From JAGVSR01 sp963778225 (lineage in GTDB: Bacteria; Pseudomonadota; Alphaproteobacteria; Rhizobiales; Hyphomicrobiaceae): DNA of 64,000 bases. The stretch is from the NCBI GenBank assembly GCA_963778225.1, contig CAVZTR010000001.1, forward strand, positions 1-64,000, written 5' to 3'. How positions within the stretch are numbered: position 1 is the first letter of the stretch; each line of letters starts with the position of its first letter. Positions 34,967-43,915 of this stretch are shown here, one piece after another. The translations under genes were made by a program, and so were the position numbers. The notes below the pieces were generated by a model. The model worked only from the letters and a program-made list of their open reading frames with translations, was not told the DNA's origin and did not search any database.

Positions 34967-35395
34967 ATGTCACCCTCCGAGACCGCATTGCTCGCAAACG
35001 TTCTGGTTGGATCAGGTATCCTCTTCGTCATTGCCTACCTGGGAAATGCTCTGACCTTCAGCAACCGCTTTGTGAACGCGCTCGTCACCGCGCTGGTGTT
35101 TGCGATTTTCTATGCTGCCTTGATCTATACCGTCGACACAACAGTGCTTCCGCCTGAGCTGAAGGAGGCGACCCGCGATACCTGGGTTCAGATGGTGTTG
35201 ATGGCCGCTGGTCTGGTCTTCGTGCTCGATCTCATCGCCAACTTTATCTCGTTCAACAATCGCTTCGTCAGCGCTCTCGTGACGGCAGTTTTGTTTGCCG
35301 TTCTGTTCGGTGTGGCTGTCTACACGACGGAAAACACTGCCACGACGGGCGTGCCTTCAACCACACAACCAGTCAATCCGCAGCCCGCTCCTTAA
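34967..35395 (+). CDS. Membrane protein with an internal duplication
   Basis: The 142-residue protein has four hydrophobic helices. The first pair (GSGILFVIAYLGNALTF..NRFVNALVTALVFAIFYAAL-YT) repeats as the second pair (AAGLVFVLDLIANFISF..NRFVSALVTAVLFAVLFGVAVYT), joined by a linker with VLPPELKEATRDTW. The Pro/Thr-rich tail is short. AGGAGA precedes the ATG. A half-length relative lacking the first repeat is at 19542-19808. The function is unknown. The pseudo-symmetry is typical of small transporters or channels evolved by duplication. Confidence 0.7.
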   Translation: MSPSETALLANVLVGSGILFVIAYLGNALTFSNRFVNALVTALVFAIFYAALIYTVDTTVLPPELKEATRDTWVQMVLMAAGLVFVLDLIANFISFNNRFVSALVTAVLFAVLFGVAVYTTENTATTGVPSTTQPVNPQPAP

Positions 35396-35567
35396 CGCCT
35401 TGCAAGCTGAAGCTTGGCAATCGACGGGTGGTATTTCGGTACTGGCCAGTTGGTGTTTTGGGCCTTGTCTGAATTCATGGGTAAGCCCATTTGTCTTAAG
35501 TTAGGCTGCGATAGCTGACTTGCTGATTGCCTACTGGAGGAGTGACCGCCTCCGAAGGGTTTTCTCC

Positions 35568-35942
35568 ATGTGCCGCTTAGATTTAGCGCGGGTGATTCAG
35601 ACCGGCCTGTCGTGCGCGCTGCTGGTGAGTGCATCTCCCGCGGTGCATGCCGAAAACGTTTGTTCGGACACAGCGGTCAAGGACTTCTTTGTGCAGGGCG
35701 GGCAGCAGGTGCTTGAAGAAAGCCACCTGACGATCACGTCCTTGAGCCATGACGAAGAAGTGGCGCGTTCGGATACGTCGCTCACCTGCCGATATGTTAT
35801 GGAACTTTCAGATCACAGCAGAAAATGGGTTCGGTTTACGTACTCGCAAGATGAAAGCGGCCAGCCGGCGATCGACTATGAGGAAGAAGCTCAGAGCACA
35901 TCGCAGGATAAGGACAACCTGGAACCGGAATCCCAAGACTAA
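35568..35942 (+). CDS. Exported hypothetical protein
   Basis: The 124-residue protein has a signal peptide (about residues 1-29, ending AVHA-EN). The mature part is acidic and includes two Cys (NVCSD and LTCRY), a beta-rich centre and a disordered DKDNLEPESQD tail. The ATG at 35568 is the best start; the frame is open 16 codons upstream. The family is unknown. It lies upstream of the OmpA-like gene on the same strand. Confidence 0.55.
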   Translation: MCRLDLARVIQTGLSCALLVSASPAVHAENVCSDTAVKDFFVQGGQQVLEESHLTITSLSHDEEVARSDTSLTCRYVMELSDHSRKWVRFTYSQDESGQPAIDYEEEAQSTSQDKDNLEPESQD

Positions 35943-36086
35943 GCTGTGCTCGATTTCAGCATTCATCCGGGCGGTAGCGTAGGCCGTAGACCGGAACGGT
36001 GCGTTAATCCCGACCGCAGGACTTGCTACACTGCATGTGTAAGACCTTGTAGACTTCGTTTTCTGGTTCAGCCCCGGACACACGTC

Positions 36087-37097
36087 ATGCACTATCTTGC
36101 GGCGCTTCTTGTCGTTCTCGTTGCCGCGGTCGGTGGAGCAATATTCTTCACTGACCTTCCGATTGCCGTGGAAAAACTCGGATTAATCGAGCAGGAAGAG
36201 CGCCGCGACGGTGGGGAACGCGAGCCTGCGTTGCCTCCTTCTTCCACTACTCCCGCGGCAGCAGAACGTGCTCCAGCAAACGGGCTCGCCGGGCCATTCG
36301 ATATTGCTAAAGTCGATCCTAACGGAACATCCGTCTTTGCTGGGCGATCGGTGCCCAATTCCGTTGTGACAGTGATGGCCGACGGTGCGGCGATCGGATC
36401 GGCAAACACGGATGAGAACGGTGAGTGGGTACTCGTTACGGAACAGCGGATACCCAATCCCAACCCGAAGCTGTCGGTTCAACTTGGCTCGATTGAGCCG
36501 CGAGCGCCTGCGCCACGTGCCCTAGCGAGTGCGGGCGTTGCGTTGCCCACAGCTGAAGCGGTTTCTGCGCATCTCATGGATGCGTTGCGTCTCAGAGTGG
36601 AGCGTGCGCGGGCAGATGCTGAACAGAGCACCAAAATCAGCGAGCCGACACCAGGTGTGGCCGACACCCGTGATGTGGTTGCAGAGCGCCAGGTTTCGGA
36701 CGAGCTCGTTGCCACAGCTGGTGAGAATTTGACCGTAACAACCAGTGCGGATGTCTTGCCTGTCCCGATTAAGTTCATTTTTCGTGAGGCGGCTTTCACA
36801 GATGATGGAGCCAAGGCTGCTCAGTTGCTGCTCGATTATCTTCTCCTGAAGAAGCCGCCATCAATCAGTATGACTGGACACGCCGACGAGCGTGGGACGC
36901 CCGAATTCAATATGAAATTGTCGGCCGACCGGCTCGGAACGGTGTCTGAGTTCCTGCGTGCGGGAGGCTATGCGGGGCGGGTGGAGATTTTTCCCAAAGG
37001 TGATACGGCGCCTTTCCAAGGTGTGGACCGGACCCTGATGCCGCGTGATCAGCTCTATGAACTTGATCGGCGTGTGGAGCTGCAAATTTCTGAATAG
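36087..37097 (+). CDS. OmpA-family protein with N-terminal anchor
   Basis: The 336-residue protein begins MHYLAALLVVLVAAVGGAIFF, a membrane anchor. A Pro/Ala-rich linker follows, then an Ig-like/BON-like region (VDPNGTSVFAGRSVPNSVVTVMADGAAIG...NGEWVLV). The C-terminal OmpA peptidoglycan-binding domain (about residues 230-335) has SMTGHADERGTPEFNMKLSADR. It resembles the LysM-less OmpA proteins that link the inner membrane to the cell wall. The ATG at 36087 was chosen over an upstream open frame because the anchor starts there. Confidence 0.8.
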   Translation: MHYLAALLVVLVAAVGGAIFFTDLPIAVEKLGLIEQEERRDGGEREPALPPSSTTPAAAERAPANGLAGPFDIAKVDPNGTSVFAGRSVPNSVVTVMADGAAIGSANTDENGEWVLVTEQRIPNPNPKLSVQLGSIEPRAPAPRALASAGVALPTAEAVSAHLMDALRLRVERARADAEQSTKISEPTPGVADTRDVVAERQVSDELVATAGENLTVTTSADVLPVPIKFIFREAAFTDDGAKAAQLLLDYLLLKKPPSISMTGHADERGTPEFNMKLSADRLGTVSEFLRAGGYAGRVEIFPKGDTAPFQGVDRTLMPRDQLYELDRRVELQISE

Positions 37098-37113
37098 CGG
37101 TTAGTCGTCCGCT

Positions 37114-38634
37114 TCAGGTTCTGCAGCCTTCCCGGTCGAGAACAGCTACTGATTTGCGGTACAGCGCGTCGGCGCGGTCATAGGTTTCGCCTATCGCTAC
37201 GATGCCGAGCTTGCCGAACTCTGAGAGGGCACCGATGAGGTGAAAGGCGACGCCCTCAGCTGTCGCCGCATTGAAATGCAGCCCATTCAATACGGAAATG
37301 TCGATGAGATCGTCGGGTGTCAGGCCGCGGTACTTTTCCGATTCGAGATTGTCGGATGCATAATAGCAGCGCGGCTTGCCTGAAGGTGTCAGGAAAAGTC
37401 CCGTCGTGGGATCATAATGACCGTCGGTGAGGAATTGCAGCATCTGGAACGGGTGCGTCGTGCCGCCTTTGCGCAGATTGATTTCAATCGCCAGGTGCCT
37501 CCAACCGTCATCGTGTTTGACGGAAACGAAGTCGATGCCAAACCGACCGAGCACACCTTTCTGCGCGAGAGCTCGCGCCGCCTTCTGTCCGTCTCGCTGA
37601 ATATCCAGGCGATAGGAATCAGCAGCTGGAAATCGTGCTCCGAGGAAAATCTGGCCGTTCTTTCCGCCCAGGATTTGATCGTGCGTGGAGATGGTTTCCA
37701 GACGCCCCAAGGGATCGACTCGAAATTGGACGGACGGGCTCTCTTTGACCGCACCTGGGATCCATTCCTCAACGATACCGCCCATGGCAGTCAGCTTGTT
37801 CTCATAGAGCTCAAAGGTCATGTCCTTGGCTTCGAATGCGAGATCGGGAAGTTTTTCTTTGACCCACGGCAGCAGGGCCGATCCTTGCGGTGCGCCTGAA
37901 AAATCAAAGACGGCGTTGCCCTCGCCGGAAAAGCCTTCATTGATCTTGACCACAGCCTTCGCAAGTTCGGCGCGTTCGCTTTTCAATTGCGAAAGAGCGC
38001 GTGCTACGTCGTCGATGGTGCCGAGGTCTTCAAAGCCGGCAGGAAAGTCAATGCCGGCTTCGCGGAAGATCCTGCGCGACCCGCTTTTCGAACCCCAGTG
38101 GAGGAGTGCGGGATCGCAGCCATAGATGGGGATGCCAAGGGTGAGCGCGAGCCGACGTTCCAGCTCGGAGACCGTGAAGCAAGTCATGTGTGCAGTCGTT
38201 GGATCGCCGATGGCTTCCTTCAGTCGTTCGAGCAGGCGCGGTCGATCGAGAACCTTTTGCGTGAGGGGTGCGAACTGATTGTCGTCGCAAGATAGAAGGG
38301 TCAGACGGCGACGCGCGTGCTCGCTTGGTACTCCGGGCAGGAGATGGAGGTAATAGTCGATGATGGTGGACGAAATGGGAGTGCTGGAAACGTAGATTAC
38401 TCGTGTTCGTGGCATGCGCAAAAGCATGAGCAGGCACAGCATTCGCTCCTCGTAGTGAGCGACACCGGAGACCTTCGCCATCACCTGCGGGTCGAGGCTT
38501 AGACTGGGAAGAACCAGGACCGTGCGCGCGGCGGTCGGATCGGCGAATACCGTCTGATATTGCTGGGCCAGCATCGTTTGCAGAACGTTGAAGCGCTCCT
38601 GCTCCGTGCAGCCAACGCTTGTGTGCTCCGTCAC
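37114..38634 (-). CDS. PGM1-like ATP-grasp peptide ligase
   Basis: The 506-residue protein has a pre-ATP-grasp N-terminal domain (RTVLVLPSLSLDPQV, then VIYVSSTPIS). An ATP-grasp region follows with VVKINEGFSGEGNAVFDF (nucleotide binding), VEEWIPGA..SPSVQFRVDP, and the metal-binding LAIEINLRKGGTTHPFQ. The end (DDLIDISVLNGLHFNAATAEGVAFHLIGALSEFGKLG) matches the C-terminal domain seen in the pheganomycin ligase PGM1. It should form an amide bond between a carboxylate and an amine at the cost of ATP. The GTG start lies 4 bases after the stop of the M14-like gene, so the two are translationally coupled. The substrates are unknown. Confidence 0.78.
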   Translation of the reverse strand: MTEHTSVGCTEQERFNVLQTMLAQQYQTVFADPTAARTVLVLPSLSLDPQVMAKVSGVAHYEERMLCLLMLLRMPRTRVIYVSSTPISSTIIDYYLHLLPGVPSEHARRRLTLLSCDDNQFAPLTQKVLDRPRLLERLKEAIGDPTTAHMTCFTVSELERRLALTLGIPIYGCDPALLHWGSKSGSRRIFREAGIDFPAGFEDLGTIDDVARALSQLKSERAELAKAVVKINEGFSGEGNAVFDFSGAPQGSALLPWVKEKLPDLAFEAKDMTFELYENKLTAMGGIVEEWIPGAVKESPSVQFRVDPLGRLETISTHDQILGGKNGQIFLGARFPAADSYRLDIQRDGQKAARALAQKGVLGRFGIDFVSVKHDDGWRHLAIEINLRKGGTTHPFQMLQFLTDGHYDPTTGLFLTPSGKPRCYYASDNLESEKYRGLTPDDLIDISVLNGLHFNAATAEGVAFHLIGALSEFGKLGIVAIGETYDRADALYRKSVAVLDREGCRT

Positions 38635-38638
38635 GGTG

Positions 38639-39709
38639 TCATCCCATTGCAGCCGTATCAGCTTCGACCAATCGTGATCCGTGCCGTTCGACGCGATGCA
38701 TCAGATAGCCAAGACAATCCAGCCGAATCGCATTGCTGTCACGCGTGAGCATGGCAGGAATGGCCCGCTTACTGAGCCGAATTTCGCCGCCGTCGTACGT
38801 GAAGTAGTTTGACGGCGCCGCATGTGGTCCACCGGGTTCAATCGAGAGGCGGTGCTGCTGGCGCGAACCCAGGCGTCCAAACAAGGTTCCTGGCTGCAAT
38901 TCCGAGAAATTCAGTCGATCCAGATCCGATCGGAACTGGAAATCCGCGTCTTCGCCATCGAACGAGACTGTTGCCTCCGGCGGAACCTTGATGATCGCAT
39001 GCGTCTGCATCAGGTCGAGATCACCGTCGGGCACGGGGCGATCGGGCAAGTGGTCAATTGCGAGTGCTGCTTCGATAAAGTCGGCGGCATGTGCGACGCC
39101 TTCCGGCCCGCCGGCAAGCCCGCACTCGACAGTGACCGCAGGGCAGATTTCTGACAATGCTGCGGACTGCACACCAAGAGGGCGTTCAAAGAAGACGACG
39201 GTACGGGAGAATAGCCGCGCCAAGTGGAGGTAACGTTCGTCCCACCGATTAACGCATGCGTAGTGCGGATTGTGGCCCGTGTTATTGTGAATATCGATAC
39301 TCGCGACCGGCTGGTGGACACGAATGGCGTCGACCACGTCGCGCATCAGCCGCGCTTCTGGAGTGAGATCATCAAGGGTACCAGGCCAGCTGCGATTGTA
39401 ATCGTGTTGACTGGGAAGTGTCCGGCTAGTGTGCCTAGCCGCCTCAACGTTGCCGACGAACAGCAAAAGCCTGCGAGGCAGATGCCCATGGTGCCGATTG
39501 AGGACAGACTGAATCGCGGCCCAACCCGTGCTCTCGTTGCCGTGCAAAAGGACGCTGACGAACAGCGGCGAGGCGTGCTTTCCTGGAATATCGAACAAAG
39601 TAGGCCCAGGTAGATGTCGCCACAGTTCACGGGATGGCACATGTAGCAAGGCTTGCGGGAAACCGTGAACACAGTTGAGACTCAGCGTATCCGCGCGATC
39701 GAGGTCCAT
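38639..39709 (-). CDS. Succinylglutamate desuccinylase/aspartoacylase-like (M14) zinc hydrolase
   Basis: The 356-residue protein has the metal-binding motif LLHGNEST (His and Glu ligands) and the central SIDIHNNTGHNPHYACVN (His ligand). A later VTVECGLAG region holds the general-base Glu. This is the pattern of the AstE/AspA branch of the M14 carboxypeptidase fold, which cleaves N-acyl amino acids or amides. The ATG at 39709 was chosen because family similarity begins there. It is followed 4 bases later by the PGM1-like ligase. One gene makes amide bonds and the other could break them, or trim a product. Confidence 0.75.
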   Translation of the reverse strand: MDLDRADTLSLNCVHGFPQALLHVPSRELWRHLPGPTLFDIPGKHASPLFVSVLLHGNESTGWAAIQSVLNRHHGHLPRRLLLFVGNVEAARHTSRTLPSQHDYNRSWPGTLDDLTPEARLMRDVVDAIRVHQPVASIDIHNNTGHNPHYACVNRWDERYLHLARLFSRTVVFFERPLGVQSAALSEICPAVTVECGLAGGPEGVAHAADFIEAALAIDHLPDRPVPDGDLDLMQTHAIIKVPPEATVSFDGEDADFQFRSDLDRLNFSELQPGTLFGRLGSRQQHRLSIEPGGPHAAPSNYFTYDGGEIRLSKRAIPAMLTRDSNAIRLDCLGYLMHRVERHGSRLVEADTAAMG

Positions 39710-39874
39710 GCATGTCGGCCTTGTGTTGCGATGGGGAGATACGAACTCCCCTAGTAGGGGTGTCGCGCAAGACCCTCTGCTGAACATTGATCGGGATCAA
39801 CAGTTCGCATGGAAGCGGGTCGGTATGGCGGGTTGGTTGCGGTACTTGTGTGAATTTCGCTATGGGAGCGGCTA

Positions 39875-40066
39875 TCAAGTCTCGATGTCGTCCTCCACCA
39901 CGTGCTTTAAATCGGTTCCTTCCGCTGTGAGCACCATCCGCAGCCGAAGCGTTGTGCCGGCCGGAACGGGGTATTCGCGAACGATCCTTTCGACCTCCTG
40001 CTGCGACGTGACACCGACGCGCTTCAGATACTTACGGAGCGATAAATTGAATTTCTCATTTTCCAT
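39875..40066 (-). CDS. DUF6494-like small protein
   Basis: The 63-residue protein begins MENEKFNLSLRKYLKRVGVTSQQEVERIVREY and ends LKHVVEDDIE. It has the pattern of DUF6494: an N-terminal helix, a helix-turn-helix-like middle, and a short beta C-terminus. The function is unknown. The ATG at 40066 is used; a GTG three codons earlier is possible. Confidence 0.7.
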   Translation of the reverse strand: MENEKFNLSLRKYLKRVGVTSQQEVERIVREYPVPAGTTLRLRMVLTAEGTDLKHVVEDDIET

Positions 40067-40199
40067 TTTGGACACCCGCCGGGTTGGAGGCGCGGTTGGC
40101 TTTCACGCCATTCAATGAGACTTTCAAACGTTACTCTGCTCGGATTGTTCCGAAGGCGTTCTGAAGTCGACGTTCGTGAACGCTCGATGCGGTAGCGGA

Positions 40200-42491
40200 T
40201 CATTTCTCGCGCGCGCGGCGCAGGGCGGCGGCGAGGGCGGATTCGGTTTCGGATTGAGGCGGACTTCTGGTTGCGCTGTTTCCGGCCTGCGGAGTTGCCG
40301 TTTTTACCGTTCGGGTCGTACCGGCGTCGAGCACTCCCGATTTCATCGTGAGTGCGATCCGCTTGCGGTCGATGTCGACGTCCTTCACGCGGACGCGGAC
40401 GATATCGCCCGCTTTAACGATATCGCGGGGATCTTTGACGAACCGGTCGGATAATTCGGAGACATGGACGAGGCCGTCTTGATGGACCCCGACATCGACG
40501 AAGGCTCCGAAGGCCGTGACGTTCGTCACGACGCCTTCCAGCGCCAGTCCGGGCCGCAGATCGGAGATTTTTTCGACGCCCTCTTCGAACACTGCGGTTT
40601 TGAACTCTGGCCGTGGATCGCGTCCGGGCTTTTCGAGCTCGGCGAGAATGTCAGTGACGGTTGGAATTCCAAAAACGGCATCGGCGTAGTGGGCGGGATT
40701 GAGCGTGCGCAGAAACGGGCCATCGCCGATCAAGGCTTTCAGCGGTTTCTTAGTGGTCTCTGCGATGCGCTCAACGACAGTGTAGGCTTCGGGGTGGACG
40801 GCGGAGGCGTCGAGCGGATTAGGGCCATTCATGATGCGAAGAAATCCGGCCGACTGTTCGAAGGCTTTGGGACCTAGGCGCGCGACTTTCTTAATGTCAG
40901 TGCGCTTTTTGAATGCTCCGTTTTGATCGCGGTGAAGGACGATGTTTTGAGCGATGGTGGCGTTCAATCCCGCAACGCGCGCGAGGAGTGGGGCGGACGC
41001 CATGTTCACGTCGACGCCGACTGCGTTGACGCAGTCTTCGACGGCGGCGTCCAGTGAGCGAGCGAGATCGGTTTGATCGACGTCGTGTTGATATTGGCCG
41101 ACACCGATGGCCTTCGGCTCGATCTTAACGAGTTCTGCCAGCGGATCTTGGAGGCGACGGGCGATGGAGACGGCACCGCGCAAGCTGACATCGAGATTGG
41201 GAAACTCGTTGGCGGCGAGTTCGGATGCGGAATAGACCGATGCGCCGGCTTCCGAAACCAACGCTTTTTTGGGCTTTGAGCCGGGCAGGTTCTTGATCAA
41301 ATCCGATGCCAGTTTCTCGGTTTCGCGGCTTGCGGTTCCATTGCCGATCGCGATCACATCGACCTTATGCTTGATGCAGAGAGCGGCGAGGGTTGCGAGT
41401 GCGCCGTTCCAATCCTTGCGCGGTTCGTGAGGATAGACAGTGGCCGTGTCGAGCAGTTTGCCCGTCTGATCGACGACGGCGACTTTGACACCCGTACGGA
41501 TGCCCGGATCGAGCCCCATCGTGACGCGCGGGCCGGCGGGCGCGGCAAGGAGAAGATCCTTGAGGTTCGACTTGAATATATCGATGGCGCCTCGGTCGGC
41601 GCGTTCCTTGAGCCGTGCGAGGAGATCCGTCTCAAGCGATGGGTGCAGCTTCGCTTTCCATGCTTGCTTCACGGTCTCGGCGAGCCAGCTGTCAGCAGGC
41701 CTGCCGCGGTTGGCAAGTGCGAAGGCGGACATGATCTTGAGTTCGGCGGGGTGAGGGCGGTTGGCTTCTGATGCGATGTCGAGATCAAGAGTGAGAATGC
41801 CTTCGTTTCTGCCACGCAGAAGAGCGAGCGCGCGGTGGGAAGGGAGATCACGGATCGACTGGCTGAAGTCGAAGTAGTCGGAGAACTTGGCGCCTTCGGC
41901 CGCCTTGCCTTTCTGCACGCGAGAGGAAAGCTGTCCGCTCACCCAGAGCCACTCGCGCAAATCGCCGACGAGCTTCGCATTCTCTCCGATGCGTTCGACC
42001 ACGATGGACCGCGCGCCATCGAGTGCGGCGGCGGTGTCGGAGACACCTTTCTCGGCGTCAACGTACTTCCCCGCTTCCGTTGCAGGATCGAGCGAGGGAT
42101 TGGACATGAGTGACAGTGCGAGAGGTTCCAAGCCGTTCTCACGCGCGATCTGAGCTTTGGTGCGACGCTTCGGTTTGAAGGGCGCGTACAGGTCTTCAAG
42201 TTCGACCTTGCTCTGCGCATTGGCGATGGCTCGTTCCAGATCAGGCGTCAGCTTTGCCTGATCCGTAATCGATTTGATGATCGTGGCGCGGCGATCTTCG
42301 AGCTGGCGCAGATAGCCAAGCCGCTCCTCGATACGGCGCAGCTGCGTATCATCGAGGCCCCCGGTTTTCTCTTTGCGATAGCGGGCCACGAACGGCACGG
42401 TCGCTCCCTCTTCGAACAAGGAGACGGCGGCATCGATTTGCGCCACTTGAACGTTGAGTTCCTGGGCGATGCGCGCGTTGATCGATGTCAT
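40200..42491 (-). CDS. tex: Transcription accessory protein Tex
   Basis: The 763-residue protein has the full Tex layout. A helical N-terminal domain contains VPFVARYRKEKTGGLDDTQLR. A YqgF/RNase H-like domain follows (TMGLDPGIRTGVKVAVVD, about residues 325-420). A helix-hairpin-helix region contains VNAVGVDVNMASAPLLARVAGL. A C-terminal S1 domain (about 650-725) contains VVTNVTAFGAFVDVGVHQDGLVHVS. Tex binds nucleic acids and affects transcription and, in some pathogens, toxin expression. AGAGGA lies 6 bases before the ATG at 42491. It is divergent from the glycosyltransferase gene. Confidence 0.95.
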   Translation of the reverse strand: MTSINARIAQELNVQVAQIDAAVSLFEEGATVPFVARYRKEKTGGLDDTQLRRIEERLGYLRQLEDRRATIIKSITDQAKLTPDLERAIANAQSKVELEDLYAPFKPKRRTKAQIARENGLEPLALSLMSNPSLDPATEAGKYVDAEKGVSDTAAALDGARSIVVERIGENAKLVGDLREWLWVSGQLSSRVQKGKAAEGAKFSDYFDFSQSIRDLPSHRALALLRGRNEGILTLDLDIASEANRPHPAELKIMSAFALANRGRPADSWLAETVKQAWKAKLHPSLETDLLARLKERADRGAIDIFKSNLKDLLLAAPAGPRVTMGLDPGIRTGVKVAVVDQTGKLLDTATVYPHEPRKDWNGALATLAALCIKHKVDVIAIGNGTASRETEKLASDLIKNLPGSKPKKALVSEAGASVYSASELAANEFPNLDVSLRGAVSIARRLQDPLAELVKIEPKAIGVGQYQHDVDQTDLARSLDAAVEDCVNAVGVDVNMASAPLLARVAGLNATIAQNIVLHRDQNGAFKKRTDIKKVARLGPKAFEQSAGFLRIMNGPNPLDASAVHPEAYTVVERIAETTKKPLKALIGDGPFLRTLNPAHYADAVFGIPTVTDILAELEKPGRDPRPEFKTAVFEEGVEKISDLRPGLALEGVVTNVTAFGAFVDVGVHQDGLVHVSELSDRFVKDPRDIVKAGDIVRVRVKDVDIDRKRIALTMKSGVLDAGTTRTVKTATPQAGNSATRSPPQSETESALAAALRRAREK

Positions 42492-42700
42492 AGGGATCCT
42501 CTCATCGTCTCCGGTCTGTCGCTGACCGGAATAGATGACTTGTTTTGCATATCTGGCGCATTCCGCACAGGTCTGACCAGTCACTTTGCTCAGGCGTGCC
42601 CGTGAGTTTCAGCCGCGCGCCGGTGCAGGCCCTCCGCGTGGGAACCTTTTGTGAAGCCTGCGGTTATTCGAGAACCTTCCATATTCGAGTGCACACTGAG

Positions 42701-43915
42701 ATGAGTCAAAGTTCCTTTGTCCAGAAGCAAAGTAATGAGAAGCCCGTACTGATTTGCTTTTCACATCTGAGATGGCGCTTCGTTTACCAGCGGCCGCAGC
42801 ATCTCATGACACGCGCTGCCCGGCAGTGGACCGTGTATTTCTTTGAAGAGCCCATCTATGAGCGAGGGGCGAGTAAAGTTCGGTACGAGGTTTCCGAAGG
42901 CGCTCCAGGTGTAACGGTCGTCGTGCCCGTTTTACCGGAAGGCGCCACGAGCCAGCAGGCGACCGATGCGCAAAAGGTCGTTCTCGACGATGTGCTAGCC
43001 GCGCATCGTGGCGCGGTCACGGCATTCTGGTACTACACGCCTTGCGCGGTGAACTTTTCAGTGCACCGCGAGCCGGATCTTTGCGTTTACGATTGCATGG
43101 ACGAGCTGAGTGCCTTCAAGGGCGCCTCTCCGGAACTGGCAGCTTGCGAGCGCCGACTGTTCGCCTTGGCCGATCTCGTCTTCACTGGCGGGCGCGCTCT
43201 CTATGAAGCAAAGCGCTTTCGGCATCCTAATGTTCATCTGTTTCCGAGCAGCGTCGATAAAGAGCATTTCGCGCAGGCGCGAGGTTCCGGCTTTGCGGAT
43301 CCATCCGATCAAGCAGGCATAAAGCGGCCGCGTATCGGGTTCTTCGGCGTGCTCGATGAGCGCTTCGATATCGAACTTACTGCCGCTCTCGCCGACCTCA
43401 GGCCGGACTGGCAGTTTGTTCTTATTGGGCCCGTCGTGAAGATCGACGAGTCCGAGTTGCCGCGGCGCGCAAACATCCACTGGCTCGGCTCCAAGAATTA
43501 TCAGGAGCTGCCGCAGTATCTCGCGCATTGGGACGTGGGCTTCATGCCGTTCGCAATCAATGCCGCAACGCGGTTCATCAGTCCGACTAAAACACCGGAG
43601 TTTTTGGCCGCCGGTCTGCCGGTCGTCTCCACGCCGGTGCGTGACGTGGTGCGCGACTGGGGTGATGAGGGACTGGTGTCAATCAGCCATGACGCTGAGG
43701 GCTTCGTTGAAAAACTCGAGGGCGTGCTGAGCGCACCGCGGGAGCCGTGGTTGGCAAACGTCGATCGCAGGCTTGCGAAGCTCTCCTGGAACGATACGTG
43801 GCGAAGGATGTCGACCCTGATGAACCAGGAAGTCAGCTGGCGGCTCCGCTGGCAGGAACTGTCTCCGCGTCTGGAGGACGGTGCGCCCACAAGCGCCGAA
43901 GCCGACAATGTTTGA
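42701..43915 (+). CDS. Glycosyltransferase (GT-B, GT4-like)
   Basis: The 404-residue cytoplasmic protein has an N-terminal Rossmann-like half (VLICFSHLRWRFVYQRPQHLMTRAA, then YFFEEP.YE). The C-terminal half has the nucleotide-sugar region IGFFGVLDERFDIELTAAL and ISPTKTPEFLAAGLPVVSTPV, whose ExxAxGxP pattern marks the donor site. It probably transfers a sugar to a surface glycan. Its stop overlaps the start of the UDP-galactopyranose mutase gene by 8 bases. Galactofuranose or a related sugar is therefore a reasonable guess for the product. Confidence 0.82.
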   Translation: MSQSSFVQKQSNEKPVLICFSHLRWRFVYQRPQHLMTRAARQWTVYFFEEPIYERGASKVRYEVSEGAPGVTVVVPVLPEGATSQQATDAQKVVLDDVLAAHRGAVTAFWYYTPCAVNFSVHREPDLCVYDCMDELSAFKGASPELAACERRLFALADLVFTGGRALYEAKRFRHPNVHLFPSSVDKEHFAQARGSGFADPSDQAGIKRPRIGFFGVLDERFDIELTAALADLRPDWQFVLIGPVVKIDESELPRRANIHWLGSKNYQELPQYLAHWDVGFMPFAINAATRFISPTKTPEFLAAGLPVVSTPVRDVVRDWGDEGLVSISHDAEGFVEKLEGVLSAPREPWLANVDRRLAKLSWNDTWRRMSTLMNQEVSWRLRWQELSPRLEDGAPTSAEADNV

